The position numbers and the translations under genes were made by a program. The notes under the pieces were generated by a model that saw only the letters and a list, made by a program, of their open reading frames with translations, was not told the origin of the DNA and made no database searches. From JAXHMB01 sp034521755 (GTDB lineage: Bacteria; Bacteroidota; Rhodothermia; Balneolales; Balneolaceae), in contig JAXHMB010000001.1 of assembly GCA_034521755.1 (NCBI GenBank), forward strand, positions 310,001 to 374,000: a stretch of DNA of 64,000 bases, read 5' to 3'. Numbering within the stretch: the stretch's first letter is position 1; every line of letters begins with the position of its first letter. Shown here in pieces: positions 38,109 through 46,374 of the stretch.

Positions 38109-38489
38109 TTAGGTTGTAATTTCTTCGTATTCGTCGGGGGTCATGAGCTCATCGAGCTCCGAAGGATCACTCATAGATATTTTAACCATCCAGCCATCCC
38201 CATAAGGATCATCATTGACCAACTCAGGCTCATCTTCAAGCTGCTCATTGATTTCCGCAATTTCACCAGAGACGGGAGCAAAAAGTTCAGAAACAGTTTT
38301 TACAGCTTCAACAGTACCAAATGATTCATCCTTTTCACATTCAAAGCCTACTTCTTCAAGTTCAACGAAAACGATATCACCGAGTTCGCCCTGAGCAAAA
38401 TCAGTTACACCAACGGTAGCCGTACCATCGCCATTATCACGAATCCATTCGTGTTCTCGGGTATATTTTAGATCTTCGGGATTACTCAT
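38109..38489 (-). CDS. gcvH: glycine cleavage system H protein
   Basis: A 126-residue GcvH, the lipoyl carrier that moves the aminomethyl group between the P, T and L proteins. The lipoylated lysine is Lys64 in FGTVEAVKTVSELFAP. YTREHEWI at the start and the ending PSELDELMTPDEYEEI are typical. No gcvT or gcvP lies in the window. It is the last gene of efp-accB-accC-gcvH, with a five-base gap to accC. Its place next to lipoate/biotin-type carriers is common in this phylum. Confidence 0.95.
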   Translation of the reverse strand: MSNPEDLKYTREHEWIRDNGDGTATVGVTDFAQGELGDIVFVELEEVGFECEKDESFGTVEAVKTVSELFAPVSGEIAEINEQLEDEPELVNDDPYGDGWMVKISMSDPSELDELMTPDEYEEITT

Positions 38490-38494
38490 ATTAA

Positions 38495-39841
38495 TTACTT
38501 ATCAGGATTAAATTTAAACTGTTCTAAATACTTTGTGCTGAATGTTCCTTTCTGAAAGTTTTCATCATCCATTAATTGCAAATGGTAGGGTATGGTTGTC
38601 TTTATACCTTCTACCACAAATTCAGAAAGGGCCCTGCGCATTCGATTGATTGCTTCTTCGCGGGTTGGAGCACTTACAATAAGCTTGGCAATCATAGAAT
38701 CGTAGTGCGGAGGAATGTTATAGCCTGCATAGGCATGGGTATCAACCCGAACACTATGCCCGCCGGGTAAGTGAAAGACATTGATCTTGCCTGCCGAAGG
38801 CCGGAAATTATGGGCCGGATCTTCAGCGTTGATACGACATTCTATAGCATGGCCACGCATTTTAAGGGGTCTGTCTTCCAATTCAAGACCCGCAGCAGCT
38901 TTGATTTGTTCTGCCACCAGGTCATAGTTTGTAATTTCTTCGGTCACAGGGTGCTCAACCTGTATACGTGTATTCATTTCCATAAAGTAGAAGTTCAGGT
39001 CATCGTCCACTAAAAATTCTACCGTACCTGCACCTTCATAGTTAACCGATTTAGCAGCATCTATAGCAGCTTGTCCCATCTCTTCCCTCAACTCTTCAGT
39101 CATAAGGGGAGAGGGAGATTCTTCGAGAATCTTTTGATGCCGACGCTGGAGTGAACAATCCCGTTCTCCCAGGTGGATACAATTACCATGCTGATCTGCC
39201 AAAATCTGAATTTCAACGTGATGTGGATTGTCAACAAATTTTTCGATGTATACACCCGGATTGTCAAAAGCTGTTTCGGCTTCGTTGCGACAGGTATCCC
39301 ATGCATTTTTCAGCTTGGATTCCTCCTCAACTATACGCATGCCTCTTCCGCCGCCGCCTGCAGAAGCTTTAATAATGAGGGGATACCCAATGTCCTTACA
39401 GATTTCTTTGGCTTCCTCATAGCTGTCAACTTCGCCGTCACTGCCGGGTACTACCGGTACGCCATTGGCAATCATGGTATTTTTGGCCACAGCTTTGTCA
39501 CCCATCCTTGCAATAGAATCAGGGGATGCACCAATGAACTTAAGGTCATGCTCGCCACAAATCCTGGAGAATTCCGCATTTTCAGAAAGAAATCCATACC
39601 CGGGATGTATGGCTTCTGCATTGGTAATTTCTGCAGCTGCTAAAATGCTGGGAATTTTGAGATAGCTGGACTTGCTTGGCGGGGGGCCTATACAAACGGC
39701 TTCATCTGCAAATTTTACATGCAGGCTTTCTGCGTCGGCGGTAGAATATACAGCCACCGTTTTAATGCCCATTTCCTTACAAGTACGAATAATACGAAGT
39801 GCAATTTCGCCTCTGTTGGCGATAAGAATCTTTTTAAACAT
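38495..39841 (-). CDS. accC: acetyl-CoA carboxylase biotin carboxylase subunit
   Basis: A 448-residue biotin carboxylase that carboxylates the biotin on AccB using ATP and bicarbonate. It begins MFKKILIANRGEIALRIIRT. The ATP-grasp domain carries KASAGGGGRGMR, the EKFVDNPHHVEIQI strand and GERDCSLQRRHQK; MNTRIQVEHPVTEEIT holds the catalytic Glu and Arg. The C-terminal domain has ECRINAEDP and YDSMIAKLI. Length is normal. It is 12 bases downstream of accB. Confidence 0.97.
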   Translation of the reverse strand: MFKKILIANRGEIALRIIRTCKEMGIKTVAVYSTADAESLHVKFADEAVCIGPPPSKSSYLKIPSILAAAEITNAEAIHPGYGFLSENAEFSRICGEHDLKFIGASPDSIARMGDKAVAKNTMIANGVPVVPGSDGEVDSYEEAKEICKDIGYPLIIKASAGGGGRGMRIVEEESKLKNAWDTCRNEAETAFDNPGVYIEKFVDNPHHVEIQILADQHGNCIHLGERDCSLQRRHQKILEESPSPLMTEELREEMGQAAIDAAKSVNYEGAGTVEFLVDDDLNFYFMEMNTRIQVEHPVTEEITNYDLVAEQIKAAAGLELEDRPLKMRGHAIECRINAEDPAHNFRPSAGKINVFHLPGGHSVRVDTHAYAGYNIPPHYDSMIAKLIVSAPTREEAINRMRRALSEFVVEGIKTTIPYHLQLMDDENFQKGTFSTKYLEQFKFNPDK

Positions 39842-39853
39842 GTATGATCTGAT

Positions 39854-40345
39854 TTATCCTATGATAAACAGGGGTTGTTCAAATTCGACCGCTTCTGCAT
39901 TTTCAGCGATAATCTTCTTTACTTCGCCGGAAAATTCAGATTCAATCTCATTCATAATTTTCATTGCTTCAATAATGCAAAGCGTCTGGCCTTTTTCAAC
40001 TTTGTCTCCAACCTTTACAAAAGGATCGGAATCAGGCGAAGCAGCGCGATAAAAGGTACCTACAATTGGAGACTTAACCACGTTACCTTCCGGCTCAGTG
40101 CCACCAGAAGCTTCTTCAGACTCACTTCCGCCTGATGATTGCTGCTGACCACCCTGTTGCGGTTGGGCAACTTGTTGCTGGGGCTGAGGTCCGGCCGGCA
40201 TCTGGTATTGCACCGGAGCAGATCCCTGAACAACATCAGCTGTTTTCTTTACCTTAATTTTAAAGTCGCCTTCCTCGATAGTCACTTGATTTACTTCGCT
40301 TTCAGCGATCATGTCGAGGATTTTCTTAATTTCTTTGAGATCCAT
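39854..40345 (-). CDS. accB: biotin carboxyl carrier protein of acetyl-CoA carboxylase
   Basis: A 163-residue BCCP. The N-terminal helix (KEIKKILDMIAESEVNQVTIEE) is followed by a linker rich in P, Q, G and S (residues about 45-85) and the biotinyl domain. Biotinylation is on Lys129 in IIEAMKIMNEIESE. GTFYRAASPDSDPFVKVGD is the usual thumb region. It lies eight bases after efp and 12 before accC, the classic efp-accB-accC order. Confidence 0.96.
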   Translation of the reverse strand: MDLKEIKKILDMIAESEVNQVTIEEGDFKIKVKKTADVVQGSAPVQYQMPAGPQPQQQVAQPQQGGQQQSSGGSESEEASGGTEPEGNVVKSPIVGTFYRAASPDSDPFVKVGDKVEKGQTLCIIEAMKIMNEIESEFSGEVKKIIAENAEAVEFEQPLFIIG

Positions 40346-40353
40346 GATATAAA

Positions 40354-40929
40354 TTAGTTTGATTTAACTCGTTCAATATATTCTGAAGTACGTGTATCAA
40401 CCTTGATTTCTTCTCCTTCATTAATAAATAAAGGAACCTGCACCGTAGCACCTGATTCCAGGGTAGCCGGTTTACTTCCACCTTGGGCCGTATCGCCCCG
40501 CACTCCGGGATCGGTCTTAGCTACTTTTGCATTGATATGATCCGGCGGCTCGGCATAGAGTACATTCTGGTTATCTACATCAATAACCAGTGTGCAAATT
40601 TGACCCTCAGTAATAAAGTCTTCCTTTTTTACATTTTCCTGTGATACAGGTATCTGTTCATATGTTTCCTGGTGCATAAAGTAAAAAAGGTTTCCCTCAG
40701 TATAAATAAACTGGTGGGGCTGATGCTCTACACGGACTTCCGTAAGTTTTTCACCCGAACGAAACGTCTTTTCCAGTGATTTTTCATTTACAACACCCTT
40801 AATTTGTGTACGGATAAAGGCTCCGCCTTTACCGGGCTTTACGTGCTGATAATCTGTAATAGAGTACAGCTCGTCATCCACTTCGATGACCATGCCCGTT
40901 CTAAAATCTGAGGTTGAAATCTTTCCCAT
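40354..40929 (-). CDS. efp: translation elongation factor P
   Basis: A 191-residue EF-P that rescues ribosomes stalled at polyproline. The tip loop reads YQHVKPGKGGAFIRT, so the tip residue is Lys34, the same position that is lysylated by EpmA in E. coli. No epmA is in the window, and the modification here is unknown. Three OB-like domains are present and the C terminus GEEIKVDTRTSEYIERV is standard. It is the promoter-proximal gene of the four-gene operon. Confidence 0.96.
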   Translation of the reverse strand: MGKISTSDFRTGMVIEVDDELYSITDYQHVKPGKGGAFIRTQIKGVVNEKSLEKTFRSGEKLTEVRVEHQPHQFIYTEGNLFYFMHQETYEQIPVSQENVKKEDFITEGQICTLVIDVDNQNVLYAEPPDHINAKVAKTDPGVRGDTAQGGSKPATLESGATVQVPLFINEGEEIKVDTRTSEYIERVKSN

Positions 40930-40962
40930 AAAATCTTTTAAAATGCTTCAAATTTGGTTGGT

Positions 40963-40994
40963 CAAAAATAGCATGAGTACATAAGGATAACAAG
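40963..40994 (-). promoter_or_regulatory. candidate promoter of the efp-accBC-gcvH operon
   Basis: On the minus strand CTTG (40991-40994), 20 bases, then TATTTTTG (40963-40970). This fits the Bacteroidota pattern TTTG-N19-21-TAnnTTTG with one mismatch and lies 33 bases before the efp ATG. Confidence 0.45.
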
Positions 40995-41010
40995 CACTAA
41001 ATGCGGCAAG

Positions 41011-42371
41011 TTAAAACAAGCTTTGCAAGGTTTGCCACAGGGTATAGGCGATTGCAAGGGGAGCAATAGCCATTACAAAAATTGGCCAGACCTTTGCAAA
41101 AATAGAATCTTTGACTCCCGGGTATCCATGCTCCATCTCTTCAAGTGCGGAATTAGTTTTCCAATAATATGCCAAGAAAAGGCAGATCATTAACCCTCCA
41201 AGCGGTAATCCAATGTTATTGAAAATGGTAACAAAGACACCTATCAGGGAGGTATTGAAAGGAGATAATCAAGGATATCAGCACAATTCCTGATCCTATG
41301 AATATGGCTGCTTTCTTACGTTTGATTTCAAATTCATCAATGGCAAAAGAAACAGGGACCTCAAGCAGAGAGATTGTAGACGTCAATGCTGCTATACTTA
41401 AAAGGATAAAAAAGGAAGCTCCAAACAGTAAGCCTAACCAGCCCCCTAATTCGTGGAAGAGTTGAGGCAAAACCTGAAATATAAGAGAGTCGCTGGCAAT
41501 CAGGCTACCGGCGCTATCAAAAATTTGCACACCCTGTGCTTGTGCCATATACATGGCCGGGATAATCAACAAGACCGGCAAGAAAAGCAATACAAGTATC
41601 TGCTAATGTCACATAGCCTGCAGCTTCCGGAATATTTTCCTTTTTGCTCAGGTAGGATCCATAGGTTATTAACGCACCCATGCCCAACGAAAGTGAAAAG
41701 AAGGCCTGACCCATGGCATCAAAAATAAGATCAACATTAACCTGTGACCAGTCAGGATAGAGATATTCTTTTAATCCTACACCTGCGCCTTCTTGCGTCA
41801 ATACCCAAATAATCAGACCAATCATCATAGTTATAAGCAAAGGCATCATAAATTTAGTGGCCCTTTCAATACCGTCACTTACCCCACCAATAATAATGGA
41901 TACCGTTACGGCCATAAATACCACTGAAAAAATACCGTTAATGAGGCCATTGCCCGTATCAGATATATACGTTGCCCATTCCGTCATTCCCATAAAGAAG
42001 AAAACCTCTTCAAATACATAGCTGACCGTCCAGCCGGCAATCACATTATAGAAAGAGAGAATCATAACACCACAGATGACTCCCCACATCCCAATCATGC
42101 CATAACTCCATTTATTACCGCTGAGTGCCTTGAATGCACCTACAGGATTACGGTCTGTTTTTCTACCTATGGTAATTTCTGCCACCATTATTGGAAAGCC
42201 AATGAGAAAAGCACAAATTAGATATATAAAGAGGAAAGCGGCACCACCGTTATCAGCTACTTGAGTGGGGAAGCCCCAAATATTCCCCAAACCTACCGCA
42301 GAACCGGCAGCTGCTAAAATAAATCCAAGTTTTGAGTTCCATGCACCCCGAGTTGAAGTTGATCCAGCCAA
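41011..42371 (-). pseudogene. sodium:neurotransmitter symporter family gene with two frameshifts
   Basis: This is a second NSS/SNF symporter in three frames. Frame one starts at a TTG (42371) preceded by a strong AGGAGG. It has AAAGSAVGLGNIWGFPTQVADNGG, then runs out of frame after CIAFLAGL near 41570. Frame two continues LIIPAMYMAQAQGV and holds FFILLSIAALTSTISLLEVPV, then leaves frame near 41257-41262. Frame three gives IFNNIGLPLGGLMICLFLAYYW and ends at 41011. Each junction is repaired by removing one base. If real, the protein is lost, leaving the symporter at 15166 as the intact paralogue. If errors, it is a normal transporter. Confidence 0.85.
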
Positions 42372-42723
42372 AGAAACCTCCTTTTATTATGCTAATCAGA
42401 TTAAAATTTTTGTTAAGATGTAACGACTGATGATTAGTTACAAATAGAAAATTCGAAAAAAGATGTTAAGTATATCTTTAATATCCAATTTTAATTGAGT
42501 TGATGTGTGACAACTACTACTTGAATAATTACCGTGTTGCTAGACTTTTGGAGAACACATATTTCGACTTCTCCCGACTACTGTCGGGATGCGCTCAATA
42601 TGACGTCAGTCTGAGCCTGCCTATGCCGAAAGAACCCTGGCTTCTGCAGGCAGGCGCAATGATCCCGATTATAATCGGGAGAATGAAGTCGAAGAGTGAG
42701 TGAATTCCCCAACGACATTACCT
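42372..42723. other. intergenic region carrying a palindromic element
   Basis: About 350 bases without a gene. The left part (42372-42560) holds the ribosome binding site of the symporter gene and otherwise nothing I recognise. The right part holds the nested palindrome described at 42564-42692. Confidence 0.6.
42564..42692. repeat. nested palindromic MITE-like element
   Basis: The outer arms TCGACTTC..TCCCGA (from 42564) and TCGGGAGAATGAAGTCGA (to 42692) are inverted. Inside are three hairpins: TCCCGAC/GTCGGGA at 42572-42589, GCCTGCCT/AGGCAGGC at 42615-42655, and the exact 18-base palindrome TCCCGATTATAATCGGGA at 42663-42680. The text GTCAGTCTGAGCCTG and GTCGAAG recalls a dispersed repeat common in Bacteroidota genomes. 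There is no coding capacity. Confidence 0.7.
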
Positions 42724-44751
42724 CTAAGAGATAGGACTGCCAATTTCTGCATCACACTCGAGAAACTTAAGGCTGCCATCGGCTTCTTCAGCCATCAGAA
42801 TCATACCGTTGCTTTCTACGCCCATCAGTGCTTTGGGAGCCAAATTGGCCAGCACACACACTTTTTGTCCGGCCAAGTCTTCCGGTTTAAACTGCTGGGC
42901 AATGCCGGCAACGATAGTTCGTTTTTCAAAACCAAGATCAACTGTAAGCTTAAGCAGCTTGTCGGCTTTTTCAATTTCTTGGGCTGATATAATTTTACCG
43001 GCACGAATATCCATCTTCATGAAATCGCCAAACTGTATTTCATCTTTCAGCGGCTCATAGTCTTTAGCGTCATCGGCTTCTGCTGATTTCTTCTCTAACT
43101 TATCAATCTGTTCTTCCACGATGTCATCCTCCAGTTTTTCAAATAAAATTTCTCCTTTGTCAATGCTGCTGCCCGACTCCAGGATGGAGCTGTTGATGTC
43201 ATCCCACTTAAGCACTTCTTTAATACCCAGCTGCTTGCGCAGTTTTGGCATCGTGTGCGGCAGAATGGGATCAAACAGGGAAGAGAGGGCGGCACTGATC
43301 TGCAGACAAACGTGCAGCGTATTACCACAGGTCTCCATATCATCTTTGCGGGTCTGCCACGGCTCCATCTCGGTAAAATATTTGTTCCCAATCCGCGCCA
43401 GATTCATGGTCTCGGCAATAGCTTCGCGCAGACGGAACTGCTCGTAGCTTTCAGCAATCTTATTTTTCTGCACTTCAATCTGTTTGAGCGTTTTCAAATC
43501 TTTGTCAGTGGGATTGGAAAGCTCCGGTACTTTTCCGTCACAATAGTTGGTGGTGAATGAAGTAGTACGATATACAAAGTTGCCCAAAATATCGGCCAGG
43601 TCTCCGTTTACTTTCTGCTGGAAGTCTTTCCAGGAGAAGTCAGCGTCTTTAGTCTCAGGCAGAATAGTGCCCAGCACATAGCGCAGCAGGTCGGGTTCAA
43701 AATCTTCCAGATATTCATGCAGCCACACCGCCCATCCGCGCGAGGTGGAAAACTTCTTGCCTTCAAGGTTCAAAAACTCATTGGCGGGCACATTTTCGGG
43801 CATCACATAATCCTCGTGCAGCATCAGCAGAATAGGGAAGATGATGCAGTGAAATACGATGTTATCTTTTCCAATAAAATGCAGCAGTTCGGTCTCTTCA
43901 TCCTGCCAGTAACGCTTCCAATCCTCAGGGTTGCCTTTGTTTTCAGCCCATTCTTTGGTGGCCGATATATAGCCGATAGGTGCATCAAACCAGACATACA
44001 GCACCTTGTCTTCAAAGCCTTCTACCGGCACGGGCACACCCCAGGAAAGGTCACGCGTCATGGCACGGTCGGCCAGTCCTTCCTGCAGCCAGCTTTTCAC
44101 CTGACCCAGTACATTGGGCTTCCAATCTTCGTGATTTTCCAGCCATTTTTCTAAATCTTTTTGAAAGTCGCCGAGCGGTAGGTACAGGTGCTCGGTTTTT
44201 TTGGTAATGGGATCTTCGCCGGTGATGGCACTCTTTGGGTTGATCAGTTCGGTAGGCGAAAGGGAAGTACCGCAGTTCTCGCACTGGTCGCCGTAGGCTT
44301 CTTCATAATCACAGTTGGGACACGTGCCTTTCACATAGCGGTCGGGCAAAAACATCTGTGCCTTTTCATCATACAGCTGCTCTTCGGTCTTTTTCTTGAA
44401 GACATCCTTCTCATAAAGATCCAGGAAGAATTCTGTGGAAGTCTCGTAGTGCGTTTTTGAACTGGTGCGCCCGTAGTAATCAAAAGAGATGCCGATTTCT
44501 TCGAACACTTTTTTATTCATGTTGTGGTATTTGTCCACCACATCCTGCGGGCTGATGCCGTCTTTTTCTGCCGCCATGGTGATGGCAACGCCGTGTTCGT
44601 CCGATCCGCAGATATAAACAATGTCATCGTCGCGAAGTCTTCGGTAGCGGACAAAGAGATCGGCCGGGAGGTAGGCGCCTGCCAGGTGACCCAGATGAAG
44701 CGGACCATTGGCGTAGGGCAGTGCAGAAGTTACAAGTGTTCGTTTTGACAT
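42724..44751 (-). CDS. metG: methionyl-tRNA synthetase
   Basis: A 675-residue class I synthetase that charges tRNA-Met. ALPYANGPLHLGHLAGAY contains the HIGH-type motif (HLGH). A zinc knuckle is seen in CPNCDYEEAYGDQCENCG. The KMSKS-type motif is KFSTSRGWAVW. The C-terminal OB tRNA-binding domain (GDFMKMDIRAGKIISAQEI) makes this the long, dimeric type. Much of the gene is far richer in GC than the window (37 of 60 bases at 44041-44100 are G or C), which may mark transfer or recombination. It is separated from trmH by 220 bases with repeats. Confidence 0.97.
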   Translation of the reverse strand: MSKRTLVTSALPYANGPLHLGHLAGAYLPADLFVRYRRLRDDDIVYICGSDEHGVAITMAAEKDGISPQDVVDKYHNMNKKVFEEIGISFDYYGRTSSKTHYETSTEFFLDLYEKDVFKKKTEEQLYDEKAQMFLPDRYVKGTCPNCDYEEAYGDQCENCGTSLSPTELINPKSAITGEDPITKKTEHLYLPLGDFQKDLEKWLENHEDWKPNVLGQVKSWLQEGLADRAMTRDLSWGVPVPVEGFEDKVLYVWFDAPIGYISATKEWAENKGNPEDWKRYWQDEETELLHFIGKDNIVFHCIIFPILLMLHEDYVMPENVPANEFLNLEGKKFSTSRGWAVWLHEYLEDFEPDLLRYVLGTILPETKDADFSWKDFQQKVNGDLADILGNFVYRTTSFTTNYCDGKVPELSNPTDKDLKTLKQIEVQKNKIAESYEQFRLREAIAETMNLARIGNKYFTEMEPWQTRKDDMETCGNTLHVCLQISAALSSLFDPILPHTMPKLRKQLGIKEVLKWDDINSSILESGSSIDKGEILFEKLEDDIVEEQIDKLEKKSAEADDAKDYEPLKDEIQFGDFMKMDIRAGKIISAQEIEKADKLLKLTVDLGFEKRTIVAGIAQQFKPEDLAGQKVCVLANLAPKALMGVESNGMILMAEEADGSLKFLECDAEIGSPIS

Positions 44752-44819
44752 GTATATATTTTTGGAGGTTAAATCTAGAAACCGAAAATAAGTGTATCAG
44801 CTTAAAAATAACAATCTGG

Positions 44820-44850
44820 TTCTTGATCTTTTCTTGACCCCTTCTTGATC
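44820..44850. repeat. three direct repeats of TTCTTGA(T/C)C at 11-base spacing
   Basis: Copies at 44820-44828, 44831-44839 and 44842-44850 differ at one base. The 11-base period puts them on one face of the helix, about 70-100 bases upstream of the metG start. This could be a regulator binding array; no protein is known. Confidence 0.5.
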
Positions 44851-44932
44851 TTCCCCGAAAGTACATCCAACACTACCCAAAAGAAGAATCCGAGAATCCC
44901 GCAAGTTTGTGGAGTGGCGGGTTTAGAATAGC

Positions 44933-44965
44933 AGACCTGTCAGGTTTCGAAAACCTGACAGGTCT
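44933..44965. repeat. 33-base near-perfect palindrome
   Basis: AGACCTGTCAGGTTT, a three-base centre, then AAACCTGACAGGTCT. I recall this sequence as a dispersed intergenic palindrome in Bacteroidota-type genomes. It ends nine bases before the trmH stop and could end that transcript, though no strong T run follows. Confidence 0.75.
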
Positions 44966-44974
44966 TATAAAAGG

Positions 44975-45508
44975 TTACTCCCAGCACTTCTGCAAAAAAG
45001 CATACAGCGCAATACCTACGGTCACCGACACATTAAAAGAATGCTTATGGCCGAATTGGGGGATTTCAATACAATCGTCAACCAGGGAAAGTACTTCGTC
45101 ATCAATGCCGGTCACTTCGTTGCCAAAAACCAGGCAGATATCCTGGTCAGCAGGCAATTGGTAATCCGGCAGCAGCCGGCTGTCCGTTGTTTGTTCAAGG
45201 CCCAGTATGGCATATCCGTTATCTTTTAAACGCTGAAGTTCATCCTGAATAGATTCCACCTGTCGCCAGTCCACAAACTCGACGGCGCCAATGGCAGTCT
45301 TGGTGATCTCCGGCCGTGGCGGAGTAGGGGAAAAGCCGGAAAGGATGATTTCATCAATGCCAAAAGCATCGGCGCTGCGAAAGGCGGCTCCCACGTTGTG
45401 CATACTGCGGACATCATGCAACACAATTTTCAGCCGGGTCATTTTTTCCGGGGCTGAGCGCGCCAGGTTCTCTTCAAGGATTTCTTTGGTAGAGAGCTTT
45501 TTCATCAT
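44975..45508 (-). CDS. TrmH (SPOUT) family RNA methyltransferase
   Basis: A 177-residue SPOUT-class tRNA/rRNA 2'-O-methyltransferase. I use the ATG at 45508 (MMKKLSTKEI); the frame runs open 25 codons further up without family-like residues. Motif 1 has LHDVRSMHNVGAAFRSADAFG, motif 2 LVFGNEVTGIDDE, motif 3 FNVSVTVGIALYAF, with FGHKHS just before. The knotted domain is complete and there is no extra N-terminal substrate domain, so it is closest to short TrmH/TrmL-like enzymes; the exact target nucleotide is unknown. The gene is GC-rich like metG. Confidence 0.9.
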   Translation of the reverse strand: MMKKLSTKEILEENLARSAPEKMTRLKIVLHDVRSMHNVGAAFRSADAFGIDEIILSGFSPTPPRPEITKTAIGAVEFVDWRQVESIQDELQRLKDNGYAILGLEQTTDSRLLPDYQLPADQDICLVFGNEVTGIDDEVLSLVDDCIEIPQFGHKHSFNVSVTVGIALYAFLQKCWE

Positions 45509-45685
45509 AAAGTTTTTATTCACCCGACTGCACACCCAGTATCCAGATGGCTTAAGTACCCATCGGGTGGCTGTAGTTGCCATCCGGTGGATAGAAAGAG
45601 GCTACAAAATTATTTTAACCCTTAATGTACAAAAGATTACTCAACGGGTTAAAGAACTCCTAACTAAAAGAGGATCATAAAAAGT

Positions 45686-45703
45686 CCCCTCTATCAAGAG
45701 GGG
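45686..45703. repeat. hairpin of a dispersed-repeat type
   Basis: CCCCTCT, a four-base loop, then AGAGGGG, followed by a GGGGTGTGT-type text at 45733-45741. I recall this combination from dispersed repeats of related genomes. On the minus strand a T run follows (45677-45683), so it could also act as a terminator. Confidence 0.55.
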
Positions 45704-45748
45704 TAATTCGATCACGCAGTTGGGGATCGAATCGGGGTGTGTAGTCAA

Positions 45749-45780
45749 TTTGATACCAAATATGTATAAAATTATATTTG
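45749..45780 (+). promoter_or_regulatory. promoter of greA
   Basis: TTTG (45749-45752), 20 bases, then TATATTTG (45773-45780). This is an exact match to the Bacteroidota-type promoter TTTG-N19-21-TAnnTTTG. Transcription should start near 45787. Confidence 0.7.
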
Positions 45781-45783
45781 GTA
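45754..45783. promoter_or_regulatory. operator-like inverted repeat overlapping the greA promoter
   Basis: TACCAAATAT (45754-45763), ten bases, then ATATTTGGTA (45774-45783), an exact inverted repeat. It covers the spacer and the -7 box, so a bound protein would block the promoter. Part of the right arm is the -7 box itself, so chance symmetry is possible. Confidence 0.5.
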
Positions 45784-45826
45784 TAAGAGTCATTATCATA
45801 GTATTTTAAGTGCTTTAGAAAAAGGA

Positions 45827-45856
45827 ATGTCAGCTCACCGGCTGACATCTTTTTTT
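45827..45856 (+). terminator. terminator in the greA leader
   Basis: ATGTCAGC (45827-45834) pairs exactly with GCTGACAT (45841-45848) around six bases, followed by C and seven T. It lies 44 bases before the greA GTG and within its own transcript, so it is an attenuator or ends a short RNA. Confidence 0.75.
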
Positions 45857-45900
45857 GATAGCTGCCTGAACGAACAAGCATTAACAAAACCGATATTATT

Positions 45901-46371
45901 GTGGAAAAAAATTATCTTTCAAAAGAAGGATACGAAAAGCTGGATGCAGAGCTGCGTGATTTGAAGACACGCGGCCGTAAAGAAATTGCCGAAGAAATTG
46001 CCGAAGCCCGTGCCAAGGGTGACCTGAGTGAGAATGCCGAATATGATGCGGCTAAAGAAGCACAGGGTATGCTTGAAAAACGCATTGCTGAATTAGAAAA
46101 TGCTTTGGCTAATGCCCGTATTCTTGAAGAGGAGGATATCAATACTGATAAAGCGTATTTGCTTTCTACCGTTACCATCCACAATCACAAAGTGGATAAG
46201 GAAGTAAAATACCAGCTTGTCTCCAAGGATGAGGCAGATTTTAAAAAGGGTAAAATCTCTATTGAATCACCTATTGGAAAAGCCATTCTCGGCAGCGAAG
46301 TAGGAGAGATTGTTGAGGTGGAAGTGCCGGCCGGTAAATTAAAATTAGAAGTTAAAAAAATTGAACGATAG
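45901..46371 (+). CDS. greA: transcription elongation factor GreA
   Basis: A 156-residue GreA that rescues backtracked RNA polymerase. The N-terminal coiled coil has LSKEGYEKLDAELRDLKTRGRKE and the tip acidic pair sits in KGDLSENAEYDAAKE. The C-terminal FKBP-like domain carries ISIESPIGKAILGSEVGEIVEVEVPAG. The start codon is GTG. It is preceded by a promoter, palindrome and terminator (see the separate entries), which suggests control of its own expression. ugd begins three bases after the stop, although its composition is very different. Confidence 0.96.
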   Translation: MEKNYLSKEGYEKLDAELRDLKTRGRKEIAEEIAEARAKGDLSENAEYDAAKEAQGMLEKRIAELENALANARILEEEDINTDKAYLLSTVTIHNHKVDKEVKYQLVSKDEADFKKGKISIESPIGKAILGSEVGEIVEVEVPAGKLKLEVKKIER

Positions 46372-46374
46372 CAG

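Larger units (their letters stand above)
45509..45900. other. intergenic region holding the greA leader and a hairpin repeat
   Basis: Nearly 390 bases without a gene. It holds the repeat hairpin at 45686-45703, the greA promoter and operator-like palindrome at 45749-45783, and a terminator at 45827-45856. The rest (45509-45680) has no feature I recognise. Confidence 0.65.

Noticed and set aside
41453..44748. Several plus-strand frames of 70-145 codons opposite the symporter and metG
   Set aside because: All are antisense to recognised genes. metG has high GC, so long shadow frames are expected.
45720..45745. GATCGAA-type text resembling a tRNA T-loop near the repeat hairpin
   Set aside because: No acceptor or anticodon stem can be formed around it; it belongs to the dispersed repeat.
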